Source: Synergistaceae bacterium (GTDB lineage: Bacteria; Synergistota; Synergistia; Synergistales; Synergistaceae). From it: a stretch of 64,000 nt of DNA. Positions 7,809 to 17,408 of this stretch are shown here, one piece after another. Under the pieces are notes generated by a model. It saw only the letters and a list, made by a program, of their open reading frames with translations. It ran no database searches and had not been told where the DNA came from. The DNA lies in contig JAISYM010000043.1 of the NCBI GenBank assembly GCA_031269875.1, positions 1 through 64,000 on the forward strand, written 5' to 3'. The translations under genes were made by a program, and so were the position numbers. The number at the start of each line of letters is the position of its first letter. Position 1 is the stretch's first letter.

Positions 7809-8927
7809 ATGACTCAGGTTTGTTTTGCGGTCCCTTATCATTGTGGATTCTGCAATGTAAATGACAGCATAAAATGTTTTACAGAAGATGGCACCGGAAT
7901 GGTGCATAACGGGAAGGTACTGTTCACTCCTGAACAAACAGAACAGGCAAACTGGCTTTTAGTGCAGGATTTTGAACATAATAACTTCGATGAGTTTTAT
8001 ACCAAAATTCCCCGAGCGCGAAGAATTCAGTTACTAAATGAGTCAATTGCCTCAATGACGTATAACTTGGAATATCTAGAGCAATTCGGAATCGTCATAT
8101 CTACATATCCCATCGACGGCTATACAGGTGATCTCGTAATTACCAACGCGTGTCTTGGGTGGTTTGCTGGCACTGGTTTCGGAAGGAAAGATTCCATTCC
8201 CCCACTCTTTAAGAATATGCGTGACGCAATTGATTATAACGCGACTGATAAAAAAGAAAAGGGCATATCCATGGTAACATCAACCTATAATTATTATAAG
8301 GGGCATCAGCTGCGCATTGATTTCTTTAAAGCCCTAAAGCGGCATTTTGGAAGGAAGATCGACTTTTATGGTAAAGGGGTTCGGGCTATAGACGATAAAT
8401 TAGAGGCAATCGCGCCGTATAAATATACTATTGTTATAGAAAATTCAAGAGAGCCTAATTATTGGACGGAAAAACTTTCCGATGCATGGATAGGTTGGAG
8501 CCTCCCGATATATTATGGCGATCCGACTATTTTAGAGCAAATTCCGGATCCCGACGGTTTGGTCGCTATAAATTTAGATGATTTCCGCGTGGCGTTTAAG
8601 GCGATTGAAAATCTGTTAGAGGAGGACCTCTATTATTCACGGATAAACGCTATAAAAAAATGCAGGGAGTGGGCTATCGCTAAAGGCAATCCTTACGAGA
8701 AGGCTGCTGGCTTGATTGAATTGGCAACAGAAGAAACGTTCGCTACTCCATTGCTTGAAAAAGAAGAATTAATTACCCCACACCCAAGGGAAGAAATGAT
8801 AGCAGAGAGAAAAAATATCAATTATTATTTTTTCAGGGGTTTGTGCAGAATTTTTGGAGAAAAAAACACCAGCTTGTTGCGTGATATTTATACAAAAAAA
8901 GTAAAGAAGGGTTATAAAAAGTGGTAG
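7809..8927 (+). CDS. glycosyltransferase family 10 (alpha-1,3-fucosyltransferase-like)
   Basis: A 372-aa inverting transferase of the fucosyltransferase C-terminal (GT10) fold. The hallmark donor-binding stretch is present around residues 217-242: YKYTIVIENS, then YWTEKLSDAW and LPIYYGDP; family members use the EN and the Lys/Asp region to hold a GDP-sugar. The usual donor is GDP-L-fucose, but no gmd/fcl pair is visible here, whereas GDP-heptose and GDP-mannose routes are, so the donor is open. ATG 7809 follows the AGGGGAG site. Low GC and frequent AAA/ATA codons mark it as part of the A+T-rich block. Its end overlaps the next gene by seven bases. Confidence 0.82.
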   Translation: MTQVCFAVPYHCGFCNVNDSIKCFTEDGTGMVHNGKVLFTPEQTEQANWLLVQDFEHNNFDEFYTKIPRARRIQLLNESIASMTYNLEYLEQFGIVISTYPIDGYTGDLVITNACLGWFAGTGFGRKDSIPPLFKNMRDAIDYNATDKKEKGISMVTSTYNYYKGHQLRIDFFKALKRHFGRKIDFYGKGVRAIDDKLEAIAPYKYTIVIENSREPNYWTEKLSDAWIGWSLPIYYGDPTILEQIPDPDGLVAINLDDFRVAFKAIENLLEEDLYYSRINAIKKCREWAIAKGNPYEKAAGLIELATEETFATPLLEKEELITPHPREEMIAERKNINYYFFRGLCRIFGEKNTSLLRDIYTKKVKKGYKKW

Positions 8928-10030
8928 GTATCAAAAGTTCTTTTATGAGAAGGAGTGATGTTTCAAAGCGGGTGACGGTCGTTATCTGCGCGTATAACAG
9001 GACGGATTTTCTGCGAGAATCGTTGCAAAGCGTCTTGAACCAGACGTATAAAGATATCAGGATCGTTGTGCTGGATGATTGCTCAACGGAAGATGTCGAA
9101 AGTGTGGTTCGATCTTTTGATGATGGCAGGATTGAATATATCAGAAACGAGAAGAATCTGGGTCTGGTTGGTAACTGGAATAAGGCTTTTGAGGTTTGCG
9201 ACACAGAATATCTTAACATATTTCACGACGACGACAGGATGTTTCCTTGGATGATAGAAAAACTTGTATGGGTTCTTGATAATAACCCGAATGTTGTCGT
9301 TGCCCTCTCTGGGAAGTTCTTCACGCTAGAGTCATCCGCGATTCCCTCCGCACCTGAGAAAATGAATGGTTTACTGTATGAAAAAGGTGAATTCGTAAGG
9401 AATATTTGCTCAAGAGGCGCTAATTATGTTGTCTGCCCTTCCGCGTTTTTCAGGAAAAGGGCTATTGATAGCGCGGGAATGTTTTTCCGTGACGATGTCG
9501 GGCTTGCCGCAGACCTGTATTTTTGGCTTGAAGCGAATAGCAAGGGCTTGCCTCTATATATTTTGAACAGCCCGCTGCTTGAATACAGGGTGCATCCAGG
9601 CAGCTTTTCGAATACGAGCGGTTCGGAAAAATGGATTTTTACCCATAAAAGGGTAGAGGATCTCATCAAGGGAATGAATATAGGCTGCGATACAAGAAAG
9701 CTACAGGAAACTTTCGGAATGATGCCGATTACGCTTTATGTACGGCGAGAAGGGGAAGATTTCGATCCGAGCCGTATAAACGATCTAAGACGCAGATTGC
9801 AAGAAGATCTGGGTTGGACTCTTTCAGATAAAGCTCTCAATGAGGCGGTGGCGGTGGGGTACCTGGGAGAAAGCATTACGGCGGTCGCAAAAGGACAAGC
9901 CGGCTGTTTGGATTATCTTAAAAAGCAAAGAGAACTTCATCGAAGAGGGTTCCCTGTCCCAATTAAAAGACAGATAAAATGGTTTCTCAAGTATGTTCTT
10001 GCGCCCAAAATAACCGGTAAGAAATTGTGA
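8921..10030 (+). CDS. family 2 glycosyltransferase
   Basis: GT-A fold transferase of 369 aa. The N-terminal VTVVICAYNRTDFLRESLQ and VLNQTYKDIRIVVLDDCS are the classic GT2 opening, and FHDDDRM near residue 105 gives the metal-binding DxD. The start may be the GTG at 8921 inside the preceding gene or ATG 8946. The C-terminal ~110 residues are basic and helical-looking, with no transmembrane segment clear enough to call. It belongs to the assembly line for the repeat unit; donor and linkage cannot be predicted. Composition is intermediate between the A+T-rich block and the GC-richer genes after it. Confidence 0.85.
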   Translation: MVGIKSSFMRRSDVSKRVTVVICAYNRTDFLRESLQSVLNQTYKDIRIVVLDDCSTEDVESVVRSFDDGRIEYIRNEKNLGLVGNWNKAFEVCDTEYLNIFHDDDRMFPWMIEKLVWVLDNNPNVVVALSGKFFTLESSAIPSAPEKMNGLLYEKGEFVRNICSRGANYVVCPSAFFRKRAIDSAGMFFRDDVGLAADLYFWLEANSKGLPLYILNSPLLEYRVHPGSFSNTSGSEKWIFTHKRVEDLIKGMNIGCDTRKLQETFGMMPITLYVRREGEDFDPSRINDLRRRLQEDLGWTLSDKALNEAVAVGYLGESITAVAKGQAGCLDYLKKQRELHRRGFPVPIKRQIKWFLKYVLAPKITGKKL

Positions 10031-10074
10031 CTTGCAGAGATTTGCTCTCCTAAACGACGCGGAAACATAATAAC

Positions 10075-11034
10075 ATGAGAACTAATGAAAAATCCAAAAT
10101 CTGTGTTGCCACCGTCGCGTACAATAATCCTGGTGAGTTGTCGGGCTTGTTCGAGTCATTGAGCCTCCAAACAAGGCCGATAAATGGCATAGTTGTGGTT
10201 GATAACTCGGAATCAGAGGATATGGCCAAGGCCAATCGCGCGGTTTTTGACGAGTTTGCGAAAGCGGTATCGTGGTCTGTGTTTGTGCCGCTTTACAGGA
10301 ACACCGGTTCGGCGGGGGGATTTCGCAGGGCTATGGAACTCGCGCATAAAGAAAACTTTGACTGGATCTGGATGCTCGATCAGGATGGATTGCTCGAGGG
10401 CGATTGCTTGGAACGTATGGCGGCTCATTTGGACGAAGCAAAGATTCTGTGTGCAAGGGTACTAAGCGCCGAAGACAGAAAATCCGATTTGGCGTTTACA
10501 AAAAAAATCAACTTCTGGGGCAGATTGTTGCCTATCGCTCAGGAGGGGGATTATCCCGTTAAAGTTTCTCTGTTCTGCACACACGGGACTCTGTTGGGCA
10601 GGGATGCCATTGATGCGGTGGGATACTACGATGATGAAAATTTTTTCTTCAGATGGGAAGATTTGGATTACGGATACCGAGTGCACGCTAAAGGTATATC
10701 AGCGCTTCTGATACGCGATGCTATCGCGTATCATCCTGAACGAGCGGCACCTAAGGCGTCTGACGTATATCCATCAGGACTTGCGGGGAAATTTGTATTC
10801 TACATAAGGAATATCTTCCCTTTATTTTTACCTTGTGACTGGAGGCTCGATTCAGAGTCGGATGTGTTGAGCCATAACAGCTATAAGGCTATTATACGCA
10901 AGCATATAAAGGGGTACAAGTTTTGGGGAGCTCTGTTTTTTTCGGTCTTTTTTCTGCTTTATGCAAAATGCCGAGGGGCGGCAATACCCCTTGGCAAGAC
11001 CATACGGGATTATATTGCGTTAAGGAAGAGTTGA
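10075..11034 (+). CDS. family 2 glycosyltransferase, first of three tandem paralogues
   Basis: A 319-aa GT2 protein of the rhamnosyltransferase-like (WbbL/RfbN) type: TVAYNNPGELSGLFESL, GIVVVDNSE, NTGSAGGFRRAMELA and the metal motif in WMLDQDG near residue 101. The acceptor-side signature CTHGTLLGRDAI and FRWEDLDYGYRV follow. The C-terminus ends in a hydrophobic stretch (KFWGALFFSVFFLLYA), a membrane anchor or amphipathic helix that recurs in the two genes that follow. Placement directly upstream of rmlBDCA suggests dTDP-L-rhamnose as donor (inference). Confidence 0.85.
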   Translation: MRTNEKSKICVATVAYNNPGELSGLFESLSLQTRPINGIVVVDNSESEDMAKANRAVFDEFAKAVSWSVFVPLYRNTGSAGGFRRAMELAHKENFDWIWMLDQDGLLEGDCLERMAAHLDEAKILCARVLSAEDRKSDLAFTKKINFWGRLLPIAQEGDYPVKVSLFCTHGTLLGRDAIDAVGYYDDENFFFRWEDLDYGYRVHAKGISALLIRDAIAYHPERAAPKASDVYPSGLAGKFVFYIRNIFPLFLPCDWRLDSESDVLSHNSYKAIIRKHIKGYKFWGALFFSVFFLLYAKCRGAAIPLGKTIRDYIALRKS

Positions 11035-11038
11035 TTTA

Positions 11039-12019
11039 ATGGCAAAAACGATACCAAGCCAACAGACAGTCTGCGCGGTCACCGTCGCGTATAATGACCC
11101 GGATGAGCTTAATAGGCTGTTGGAATCGATATCGGCGCAAACGCGTCCAGTCGACTGCGTGATTGTGGTCGACAACTCCGACGAATCGCTCCTGTCGGAT
11201 AGAAATAGCGTTGTCACGGACTCCGCGCTGTGTGAAATTTCGAACTTCGAATTTGTAAAAAGTCCCGTCAACCGAGGCTCTGCAGGTGGGTTTAAGATGG
11301 GAATGGCACTGGCCTATGCTAGAAATTACGACTGGATATGGCTCTTGGATCAGGATGGCATTGCCGCCAAGGATTGTTTGAAGAAATTGCTGGAATCGTC
11401 CGGGAAAGCCGGCATACTCTGTCCGAAAGTTCTATCTATCGGCGATGAGTCCGCGGAGTTATATTTCAGGGGCAGATTGAATTTTTTGGGAGGTTCTTTC
11501 CCTGTGTTCTCTTGTCCTGGCAAAGAACTCAGTATAACGCTGTTCGCGACCCACGGGGTCATGATAAGCAGGGCGGCTATCAGCGAGACTGGGTACTACG
11601 ACGACAGGAATTTTTTTTGCGGATGGGAGGATCACGATTACTCACAGCGGCTCAAAAAGAACGGCATAAAAATGCTGCTCGTCTCAGATGCTGTCGTCTA
11701 TCACCCGGATCTGATCGCGAAGTATAAAAAAACCAAAGCGGGGCGATTCCACTGGACGAGCCTCCTTTATATGTTCGTCAACTCTCATCTCCCGCTGCCC
11801 GCTTTCCTTGGGGTGGTGACGAAGACCGATATGAGTACCGAGCTCGGAGTTATCAGGAAGAAAACGCTCGTTGCTCTCACAAAGAAACATATAAGGGGAT
11901 TCAAGTTTTGGGCAGCGTTCATTTTCTCGTTCTTTTGTCTCGTGGTAATGAAGGTCTCCGGCAAGCCGGTTTTGTTTGTCGATTCGCTCAAGATGTACGC
12001 GGATATGACGCGTGATTAA
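11039..12019 (+). CDS. family 2 glycosyltransferase, second of three tandem paralogues
   Basis: A 326-aa protein co-linear with its upstream neighbour: TVAYNDPDELNRLLESI, CVIVVDNSDE, NRGSAGGFKMGMALA, WLLDQDG near residue 103, the ATHGVMISRAAI acceptor motif, then CGWEDHDYSQRL. The final ~45 residues (KHIRGFKFWAAFIFSFFCLV) repeat the hydrophobic C-terminal helix of the first copy. It starts four bases after the previous stop and overlaps the next gene by eight bases. The three copies most likely arose by tandem duplication and then diverged to make successive linkages of one repeat unit. Confidence 0.85.
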   Translation: MAKTIPSQQTVCAVTVAYNDPDELNRLLESISAQTRPVDCVIVVDNSDESLLSDRNSVVTDSALCEISNFEFVKSPVNRGSAGGFKMGMALAYARNYDWIWLLDQDGIAAKDCLKKLLESSGKAGILCPKVLSIGDESAELYFRGRLNFLGGSFPVFSCPGKELSITLFATHGVMISRAAISETGYYDDRNFFCGWEDHDYSQRLKKNGIKMLLVSDAVVYHPDLIAKYKKTKAGRFHWTSLLYMFVNSHLPLPAFLGVVTKTDMSTELGVIRKKTLVALTKKHIRGFKFWAAFIFSFFCLVVMKVSGKPVLFVDSLKMYADMTRD

Positions 12020-12959
12020 AGAGACTTCATCCTGTGCCGCGATAATCGTGGCGTTTGAGGATCCGGGCGATTTGAATGAGATTCTTGGCTCCGTGGCCGC
12101 GAATCGGCCCGGGTTTATCATCGTCGTGGACAACAGTGTGGATTTGGCGAATAGAGCGGAAAATGAGAGGATCGCAAAGGGTTTCGGCGCGAGGTATCTT
12201 CCCCAGTCCAGGAATCTCGGCTCCGCCGGGGGGTTTGCACTTGGAATGAAGCTTGGTTATAAGGAAGGCGCCGAATTGGTGTGGCTGTTGGATCAGGATG
12301 GATTGGCCGCCGAGGACTGCCTTTTAAAGCTGCTTCAGAACGCCAGGCGCGGGATTCTGTGTCCTGCCGTAGAGGCGACACTTGGGGGATATCCTCTCCC
12401 GGACTTCAGGTGCAAGCTGAATTTTTGGGGCGGGATTGTTCCGGCCGGCGATATGGACCGTATTTCAAAGATCGCGCTGGCTGGTACGCACGGGATTTTA
12501 ATTCACCGCGATGTGATTGAAGCGATAGGTTTTTACGATGGCAAGCGCTTTTTTGTGGGGGGAGAGGATTTTGATTACTCTTTGAGGGCGGCGAATGCCG
12601 GTTTTGATCTGTGGCTGATCCCGGACGCCAAGGTTTTCCACCCGGATCTCTCACGGAAATCCGCGTTGTCCAGAACCGCGCGATTTCTGCGCGGCATTGC
12701 CAGGGTTACATCACGCTTCACGCCGCAATTCCTCGGTTTTTTGCGCGGCAATATCAAGCCTGAAGGGTGCGAACGACGGGCCTTGATGATAAAATTTAAC
12801 ATGAGCCGATTGTCCGGTTTCCGGTTTTTTGCCGCCGTTGTTTATTCGGTGATTATTCTTTTCCTGCTCAAACTTGTTGGTTTGGATGTAAGGTTTTGGG
12901 GTACGTTGAAAATTTATATGAGCGCTGATAGTGTCAAAACGGAGGGGGTTGGGTCATGA
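12012..12959 (+). CDS. family 2 glycosyltransferase, third of three tandem paralogues
   Basis: A 315-aa protein with the same order of motifs as the two genes before it: [48 protein letters not shown] near residue 96, [13 protein letters not shown] and [11 protein letters not shown]. It is the most divergent of the three: the opening carries AFEDP in place of AYN[ND]P, and the helix before the tail reads [19 protein letters not shown]. The start is a GTG at 12012 inside the previous gene. The stop overlaps the rmlB ATG by four bases, tying it to dTDP-rhamnose synthesis. Confidence 0.83.
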   Translation: MIKETSSCAAIIVAFEDPGDLNEILGSVAANRPGFIIVVDNSVDLANRAENERIAKGFGARYLPQSRNLGSAGGFALGMKLGYKEGAELVWLLDQDGLAAEDCLLKLLQNARRGILCPAVEATLGGYPLPDFRCKLNFWGGIVPAGDMDRISKIALAGTHGILIHRDVIEAIGFYDGKRFFVGGEDFDYSLRAANAGFDLWLIPDAKVFHPDLSRKSALSRTARFLRGIARVTSRFTPQFLGFLRGNIKPEGCERRALMIKFNMSRLSGFRFFAAVVYSVIILFLLKLVGLDVRFWGTLKIYMSADSVKTEGVGS

Positions 12960-14017
12960 CGCTGCTAGTAACGGGCGGGGCGGGCTTTATCGGCAGTAAC
13001 CTCGTCAAATACGCGGTAGGGCTGGGACATAAGACGCTTGTCATCGATAAGCTGACCTACGCGGGGAATCTCTCGTCGCTCGACTCCGTCAGGGACGATG
13101 AGGCGTTTACTTTTGTCCGTGGAGATATATGCGACAGGGGCCTGTTGGACTCGGTATTCGAGGAGTACCGGCCTGACGCTGTTTTGAACTTGGCGGCGGA
13201 ATCGCATGTCGACCGCTCGATAGACGGCCCGGGGGAATTTATCGAGACAAATCTCGTCGGTACTTTTACGCTGCTCGAGGCGGCGCGGGGTTATTACGAG
13301 CGCCTTGCTGGAGATGAGCGGCTCGCTTTTCGCTTTCTTCACGTGTCCACGGACGAGGTCTTCGGCTCGCTTGGCAGAGAGGGCCGTTTCAATGAGAATA
13401 CGCCATACGGCCCGCGTTCGCCTTATTCGGCGTCGAAGGCCGGTTCCGATCACCTCGCGCGGGCTTGGTATCACACCTATGGCATGCCCGTCCTCCTGAC
13501 TAATTGCTCGAACAACTATGGGCCTTATCAATTTCCCGAAAAACTGATCCCACACATGATAATCTCCGCTTTAAACGGAAAACCGCTTCCGGTGTACGGC
13601 GACGGCAGCAACGTCAGAGACTGGCTTTACGTCGGCGATCATTGCGCTGCGCTATTGGCGGTTCTGGAGAGAGGCCGCGTTGGCGAGACTTACGCGGTCG
13701 GCGGCGGAGATGAGCGAACGAACCTCCAGATAGTTCACGCGATATGCGATATTCTGGATGGGACGCGCCCGAGGCGTTCAGGAAGCTACCGCGATCTCGT
13801 CACATTTGTGAAGGACAGGCCTGGACACGATTACCGCTACGCTATAGACTCCGCTAAACTCCGGACAGAGCTCGGATGGTCGCCGTCGCTGACGTTTGAC
13901 GCCGGAATTAAGGAGACCGTAAATTGGTACCTCGGCAATACATCGTGGACAAATAGGATTTTGAGCGGAGAGTACAGGCTCGAGCGCATAGGTATGGGAA
14001 ACGCCGATGAACGATAG
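12956..14017 (+). CDS. rmlB: dTDP-glucose 4,6-dehydratase
   Basis: Second step of dTDP-L-rhamnose synthesis: dTDP-glucose to dTDP-4-keto-6-deoxyglucose with bound NAD. The 353-aa protein shows GGAGFIGSN (residues 7-15), the catalytic triplet Thr132-Asp133-Glu134 in HVSTDEVFG, the YSASK motif (Tyr157, Lys161) and a [14 protein letters not shown] substrate loop. Length and motifs are canonical. It overlaps the upstream glycosyltransferase gene by four bases and rmlD by eleven, indicating one continuous message. The keto-sugar product could also feed amino-sugar branches, although the nearby aminotransferase is on the other strand. Confidence 0.95.
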   Translation: MTLLVTGGAGFIGSNLVKYAVGLGHKTLVIDKLTYAGNLSSLDSVRDDEAFTFVRGDICDRGLLDSVFEEYRPDAVLNLAAESHVDRSIDGPGEFIETNLVGTFTLLEAARGYYERLAGDERLAFRFLHVSTDEVFGSLGREGRFNENTPYGPRSPYSASKAGSDHLARAWYHTYGMPVLLTNCSNNYGPYQFPEKLIPHMIISALNGKPLPVYGDGSNVRDWLYVGDHCAALLAVLERGRVGETYAVGGGDERTNLQIVHAICDILDGTRPRRSGSYRDLVTFVKDRPGHDYRYAIDSAKLRTELGWSPSLTFDAGIKETVNWYLGNTSWTNRILSGEYRLERIGMGNADER

Positions 14018-14921
14018 ACCCATGAGGATCATGCTGACGGGTTCCGGCGGACAAGTAGGCTGGGAACTCAACAGGGTCCTTCTGCCATACGGGATTGTTG
14101 GGGGGTATGGGGCGAGCGGTCTGGATCTGCTGGACGGCCCCGCAACGCGGGAGGCGGTACGCCGCTTTCGTCCGGACGTGATCATTAACGCGGCCGCTTA
14201 CACCGCCGTTGATAAGGCAGAGACCGAGAGGATTGTCTGCCGCGGCCTTAACGCCGTTGCTCCGGGAATCTTGGCGGAGGAGGCGGAAAGGCTCGGGGCG
14301 TGGCTCATACACTATTCGACGGATTACGTTTACGGCGGCAAAAATGACCGGCCTTGGCTGGAGGATGACGAGCCCAACCCGGTGAATTACTACGGTGAGT
14401 CGAAACTGGAGGGGGATATCGCCGTCTCCGAGAGAGCCTCCAAGCACCTTGTTTTCAGGACGAGCTGGGTTTACTCGTCCAGGCGGTCGAATTTTCTGCT
14501 CACAATGCTTCGCCTCTTTGCTTCAAGCGAGGGCGGCCGGAAAAAGGCCGTTCGTGTCGTCGATGATCAGATAGGGGCTCCGACATGGGCGCGTTTTATC
14601 GCCCAAGCAACCGCCATCGCGGTAAAAAGCGCGATCGAGACGGCTGACGCCGGTATTTCGGGCGTGTATCACTTGGCGAGCGGCGGTTTTGTGTCGTGGT
14701 GCGGTTTTGCCCGCGAAATACTCGAATACTCCAGGGCGCGTATGGGCCTGGGAGATGTCGAACTTATTCCGATATCGTCGAAGGATTACGCGTCCGGCGC
14801 GGCGCGTCCGGCATGGTCGGTACTCTCCACAGAAAAGACGCGCGGGACGTTCGGCGTTCACGCCATTCATTGGCAAGAAGCCGCCAGACTATGCATCGAC
14901 GAGATTATGGAGAGGCGGTAG
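14007..14921 (+). CDS. rmlD: dTDP-4-dehydrorhamnose reductase
   Basis: Last step of the pathway, reducing dTDP-4-keto-L-rhamnose with NAD(P)H. The 304-aa protein has the N-terminal [11 protein letters not shown] nucleotide-binding turn (residues 11-21), the [18 protein letters not shown] segment and the active-site YYGESK (Tyr129, Lys133), as in RmlD. The annotated ATG at 14007 lies inside rmlB; ATG 14022 (MRIMLTG) is an alternative that would remove the five leading residues. The order here is B-D-C-A, one of the common rml arrangements. Confidence 0.93.
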   Translation: MNDRPMRIMLTGSGGQVGWELNRVLLPYGIVGGYGASGLDLLDGPATREAVRRFRPDVIINAAAYTAVDKAETERIVCRGLNAVAPGILAEEAERLGAWLIHYSTDYVYGGKNDRPWLEDDEPNPVNYYGESKLEGDIAVSERASKHLVFRTSWVYSSRRSNFLLTMLRLFASSEGGRKKAVRVVDDQIGAPTWARFIAQATAIAVKSAIETADAGISGVYHLASGGFVSWCGFAREILEYSRARMGLGDVELIPISSKDYASGAARPAWSVLSTEKTRGTFGVHAIHWQEAARLCIDEIMERR

Positions 14922-14927
14922 GAAATA

Positions 14928-15485
14928 ATGAACAATTTCACGCTGAATCGCCTTCCGATAGATGGATTGCTTCTGATAGAGACAAAGAAATACGGGGACG
15001 ACAGAGGTTTTTTCATGGAGACGTACAATGAGGAGGGCTTTCGGGAAATCGGCTTATCGCTCGACTTCGTTCAGGACAACAGGTCGCGTTCACGGCGCGG
15101 AATCCTGAGGGGGCTTCACTTTCAAAAAACACATCCCCAGGGCAAACTCGTATGCGTGACTAACGGTGAGGTCTTCGACGTTGCGGTGGACTTGAGGAAA
15201 AGTTCCACGACCTTTGGCGAGTGGTTTGGGGTAAATCTCTCCGGCGACAGAGGCACGCTTTTTTACATCCCTCCCGGCTTCGCGCACGGTTTTTATGTCC
15301 TGTCGGATACCGCTGATTTTATGTATAAGTGTACGGATTTCTACAGGCCGGACGACGAAGGAGGGCTCCTTTGGAACGATCCGGCAGTCGGAATAGCGTG
15401 GCCCGTCTGTGACGTTTCATACCCGGTGATGACGGAGAAGGACAAGCATTATCCTGTTTTCGCGGATTGTTTCCACTATGAGTAG
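14928..15485 (+). CDS. rmlC: dTDP-4-dehydrorhamnose 3,5-epimerase
   Basis: Cupin-fold epimerase of 185 aa converting dTDP-4-keto-6-deoxyglucose to dTDP-4-keto-L-rhamnose. Visible are GDDRGFF near residue 23, RGILRGLHFQ with the catalytic base His64, the YIPPGFAHGFYVL turn and a tyrosine pair around 133-139 (FMYKCTDFY) that supplies the acid. Length fits the family. It sits six bases after rmlD and twelve before rmlA. Confidence 0.94.
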   Translation: MNNFTLNRLPIDGLLLIETKKYGDDRGFFMETYNEEGFREIGLSLDFVQDNRSRSRRGILRGLHFQKTHPQGKLVCVTNGEVFDVAVDLRKSSTTFGEWFGVNLSGDRGTLFYIPPGFAHGFYVLSDTADFMYKCTDFYRPDDEGGLLWNDPAVGIAWPVCDVSYPVMTEKDKHYPVFADCFHYE

Positions 15486-15497
15486 GAGGCGAGTGAA

Positions 15498-16382
15498 TTG
15501 ATCGAAAAGGGCATACTGCTCGCGGGAGGTCTTGGCACCAGACTGTACCCCATGACATTGGCGGTCAGCAAACAGCTTTTGCCGGTGTACGACAAACCGA
15601 TGGTCTATTATCCGCTCTCGACGCTCATGCTCGCCGGCATAAGGGATGTCCTGCTCATATCGACCCCAGTCGACATAGAATCTTACAAACGCCTGCTCGG
15701 GGACGGCGCGATGTGGGGGATTTCCATAAAGTACGCTGTGCAGCCAAAGCCGGGCGGGCTTGCGCAGGCTTTTTTGATAGGGGAGGATTTCCTGGAGTCG
15801 CGGGGATGCGCCCTTGTGCTTGGCGATAATATTTTTTACGGGGCGGAATTCCAGAAGCTCTTGAACGAGTCCGCTGCTCTCGGCGACGGCGCCGAAATTT
15901 TTGCCTATCAGGTGAGCGATCCGTCGCGATACGGCATTGTCTCGTTCGACAGCGCCGGAAAAGTGCTGGATTTAGAGGAAAAACCGGCGAAGCCGAAGTC
16001 AAATTACGCCGTGGTGGGCCTTTATTTTTACGATAATACCGTGACTGAGAGGGCGAAGGGGCTTACGCCTTCGGCCCGGGGAGAGTTGGAGATCACAGAC
16101 CTCAACAAGCTGTACCTGAATGACGGCAAACTCAATGTTCGTCTGATGCGAAGGGGCTACGCGTGGCTGGACACCGGGACGTGCGAAAGCCTCACGGAGG
16201 CGTCGTCGTTCATAGAGGCCATCCAGAAGCGGCAGGGCCTTATGGTTGCCTGCCCGGAGGAGATAGCCTTCCGCGGCGGGTGGATCGGACGCGGCGATCT
16301 CGTCTCGCGCGCGAAAGCCCTCGGTGGTTCCGACTACGCGCGCTATCTTGTTGCGCTTGCCGAACTTACCGAAAGTTCTTAG
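15498..16382 (+). CDS. rmlA: glucose-1-phosphate thymidylyltransferase
   Basis: First step of dTDP-rhamnose synthesis, joining dTTP and glucose 1-phosphate. The 294-aa protein carries [16 protein letters not shown] and [12 protein letters not shown] at the N-terminus, LGDNIF near residue 110 and the substrate segment VVGLYFYD. The start is a TTG placed eight bases after AGGAGGCGAG, the strongest ribosome site nearby. It ends the plus-strand glycan operon, converging with galE only 12 bases away with no hairpin between, so transcripts from the two strands may overlap. Confidence 0.95.
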   Translation: MIEKGILLAGGLGTRLYPMTLAVSKQLLPVYDKPMVYYPLSTLMLAGIRDVLLISTPVDIESYKRLLGDGAMWGISIKYAVQPKPGGLAQAFLIGEDFLESRGCALVLGDNIFYGAEFQKLLNESAALGDGAEIFAYQVSDPSRYGIVSFDSAGKVLDLEEKPAKPKSNYAVVGLYFYDNTVTERAKGLTPSARGELEITDLNKLYLNDGKLNVRLMRRGYAWLDTGTCESLTEASSFIEAIQKRQGLMVACPEEIAFRGGWIGRGDLVSRAKALGGSDYARYLVALAELTESS

Positions 16383-16394
16383 GGAAAAGCCGAG

Positions 16395-17408
16395 TCATTC
16401 ATACCCGTCCGGGTTCTGGCTCTGCCATCGCCACGAGTCGGCGCACATGGCGTCCAGGTCGTATTTCGCCCTCCAGCCCAGCTCGGCTTCAGCCCTCGAT
16501 GGGTCGGCGTATACCTCGGCTACGTCGCCGGCGCGGCGCGGTTCGAATCTGTAGGGGATGCGCTTGCCGCACGCCCGCTCGTATGACTTTATCACATCCA
16601 GCACGCTGTAACCGCGTCCCGTCCCGAGGTTGCAGATAAACGCGGCTCCGTTTCCGTCGAGTTTTTTTAACGCATCGACGTGACCGCGGGCGAGATCCGC
16701 CACATGAATGTAGTCCCTCACCCCAGTCCCGTCAGGAGTTGGGTAGTCGCTGCCGAAGACCCTTACATACTCCAGCTTGCCGGCGGCTACCCTCGCGATA
16801 TACGGGACTAGGTTGTTGGGGATGCCGTTCGGGTCCTCCCCGATAAGTCCGCTCTCGTGAGCCCCTATGGGGTTGAAGTAGCGGAGGATCGCCGCCTTGA
16901 AATCCGCGTCCGCGGCGGAGACGTCGCTCAGGATTCGCTCGATGAAGAGCTTTGTCGCGCCGTATGGGTTGGTGGCGGAAGTTGGAAAATCCTCTCGTAC
17001 CGGCACGGATTCGGGGTTTCCGTATACCGTTGCGGACGATGAGAAGACGAAACGATTTATGCCGTGCATCTTCATTGTATTTAAGAGGCAAAGGGTACCG
17101 GTCAGATTGTTGCCGTAGTAGTCGAGCGGCTTCTGGACGCTCTCTCCAACAGCCTTGAGCGCGGCAAAGTGGATGACGGCCCAGATATCTGCGTTTTCCG
17201 TAAATATCCCTTCACATGCGGCTTCGTCGCAGACGTCCGCCTTATAGAATTTTACGGCCTTGCCGGTTATCCTCTCTATCCTATGGATAACCCCCGCCTT
17301 CGCGTTGACCAGGTTATCGGCGATAATGACGCCGCAACCGGCCTTCATCAATTCTACGCAGGTATGGCTGCCGATATATCCGGCGCCGCCGGTCACAAGA
17401 ATCATCAT
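16395..17408 (-). CDS. galE: UDP-glucose 4-epimerase
   Basis: Interconverts UDP-Glc/UDP-Gal or the N-acetylated pair. The 337-aa protein has GGAGYIGSH (residues 7-15), the VFSSSATVYG catalytic serine/threonine segment and YGATK (Tyr149, Lys153), then NPIGAH and the C-terminal sugar-binding domain. It is the promoter-distal gene of the minus-strand glycan group; its ATG overlaps the end of the GT4 gene by four bases, suggesting that the product sugar is used by that transferase. Confidence 0.93.
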   Translation of the reverse strand: MMILVTGGAGYIGSHTCVELMKAGCGVIIADNLVNAKAGVIHRIERITGKAVKFYKADVCDEAACEGIFTENADIWAVIHFAALKAVGESVQKPLDYYGNNLTGTLCLLNTMKMHGINRFVFSSSATVYGNPESVPVREDFPTSATNPYGATKLFIERILSDVSAADADFKAAILRYFNPIGAHESGLIGEDPNGIPNNLVPYIARVAAGKLEYVRVFGSDYPTPDGTGVRDYIHVADLARGHVDALKKLDGNGAAFICNLGTGRGYSVLDVIKSYERACGKRIPYRFEPRRAGDVAEVYADPSRAEAELGWRAKYDLDAMCADSWRWQSQNPDGYE

